A stretch of 64,000 bases of DNA. Origin: Epiperipatus broadwayi (Eukaryota; Onychophora; Udeonychophora; Euonychophora; Peripatidae). The notes below the pieces were generated by a model that was given only the letters and a program-made list of their open reading frames with translations, was not told the origin of the DNA and searched no databases. Shown here one piece after another: positions 63,083 to 64,000 of this stretch. Every line of letters begins with the position of its first letter. Within the stretch, counting starts at the first letter, position 1. The stretch is taken from assembly GCA_028023455.1 (NCBI GenBank), contig JAQFVV010012422.1, positions 7,063,710-7,127,709 on the forward strand. Direction: 5' to 3'. Position numbers and translations under genes: made by a program.

Positions 63083-64000
63083 AAATAATAAATGAATAAC
63101 CTCTGACCCATACAAGATATAGAATTTATGCAGCAATAAAAGGAATCCTCTTATTACTACAACTCAAATATTTATATATGAGCAAATCTGAAGTACTGGT
63201 ACAGAAGGTGTGACTATAGAACAGTCACTTTGAATTACTATATATAACTTATGAATGAATGACGCCGATGAAATTTACTAGAATTTACTGAACGTCATTC
63301 CAACTGAAATTAATCATATATATAAATCAGCATTTATTTTTTATAGCGTCTGTATACAATTGTAATCATATTCATATCGGCTTTTTTCAAACCAAATTTT
63401 TGCAAACGCTTTTTGCAAGTGTTAAATAATAAATGAATAACCTCTGACCCATACAAGATATAGAATTTATGCAGCAATAAAAGGAATCCTCTTATTACTA
63501 CGACTCAAATATTTATATATGAGCAAATCTGAAGTACTGGTACAGAAGGTGTGACTATAGAACAGTCACTTTGAATTACTATATATAACTTATGAATGAA
63601 TGACGCCGATGAAATTTACTAGAATTTACTGAACGTCATTCCAACTGAAATTAATCATATATATAAATCAGCATTTATTTTTTATAGCGTCTGTATACAA
63701 TTGTAATCACATTCATATCGGCTTTTTTCAAACCATGCGAGTGATAAATAATAAATGAATAACCTCTGACCCATACAAGATATAGAATTTATGCAGCAAT
63801 AAAAGGAATCCTCTTATTACTACGACTCAAATATTTATATATGAGCAAATCTGAAGTACTGGTACAGAAGGTGTGACTATAGAACAGTCATCGGCGTCGT
63901 TCATTCATAAGTTATATATAGTAATTCAAAGTGACTGTTCTATAGTTACACCTTCTGTACCAGTACTTCAGATTTGCTCATATATAAATATTTGAGTCGT
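63026..64000. repeat. 341-bp tandem array ending in a fold-back
   Basis: TCATATCGGCTTTTTTCAAA recurs at 63031, 63372 and 63713, a period of 341 bp; units 1 and 2 are nearly identical. Each unit begins with the 52-63 bp of LINE coding sequence that borders the array and continues with sequence related to the fold-back at 43.8 kb (the TAATAAATGAATAACCTCTG and GAGCAAATCTGAAGTAC blocks, and a GTGACT...AGTCAC hairpin). The third unit turns back on itself at about 63890, and 63893-64000 is the reverse complement of 63780-63890. The array continues past the window end. Confidence 0.85.

Overview
The window is non-coding, repeat-dominated DNA from a very A+T-rich animal genome. By eye it is roughly 25-30% G+C, with long (TA)n tracts and poly(T) runs. 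No intact host gene is visible. Bacterial gene organisation is absent, and the recognisable pieces are decayed animal transposons (RTE-like LINEs, Penelope-like elements, mariner, hAT) and tRNA-derived SINEs. An invertebrate is the natural reading; phylum and species cannot be fixed from this sequence alone.

Layout. 0-6 kb: nested inverted repeats with a hammerhead-like ribozyme, a LINE 3' end that ends in a long (TA)n tract, and a Penelope-type terminal fold-back. 6-12.6 kb: mostly featureless A+T-rich DNA. 12.6-18.4 kb: an RTE-like LINE tail, several fold-backs and four hammerhead-type motifs, including a 202-bp element with a ribozyme-like core and a perfect 13-bp target-site duplication (18.1-18.3 kb). 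23.9-31.5 kb: a Penelope reverse-transcriptase fragment, a Penelope GIY-YIG endonuclease C-terminus, and tRNA-headed SINEs with a hammerhead-like body. 37.5-45.4 kb: a ribozyme relic, fold-backs, and five very short tRNA-only SINEs with A-tails, two with clear target-site duplications. 43.8-44.3 kb: a 522-bp near-perfect fold-back with a 13-bp duplication. 47.4-50.1 kb: a hAT-like fragment, a 317-bp inverted-terminal-repeat element and a full-length dead mariner. 52.6-55.6 kb: an RTE-like LINE split just after its catalytic Asp-Asp by a hAT-like element, which itself contains a palindromic hammerhead-family element (three nested insertions). 56.5-57.8 kb: the only convincing host-gene signal, one putative terminal exon on the minus strand, plus an unexplained open frame. 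59.7-64 kb: two fold-backs, a second LINE family, and a 341-bp tandem array related to the 43.8-kb fold-back.

The recurring theme is hammerhead-type ribozyme motifs in several unrelated short repeat families, often in fold-back copies. This matches what is known of Penelope-like and other small ribozyme-bearing retroelements. The 200-bp family is the best candidate here for a system worth describing. Ribozyme activity, transcription and family sizes cannot be judged from the window.
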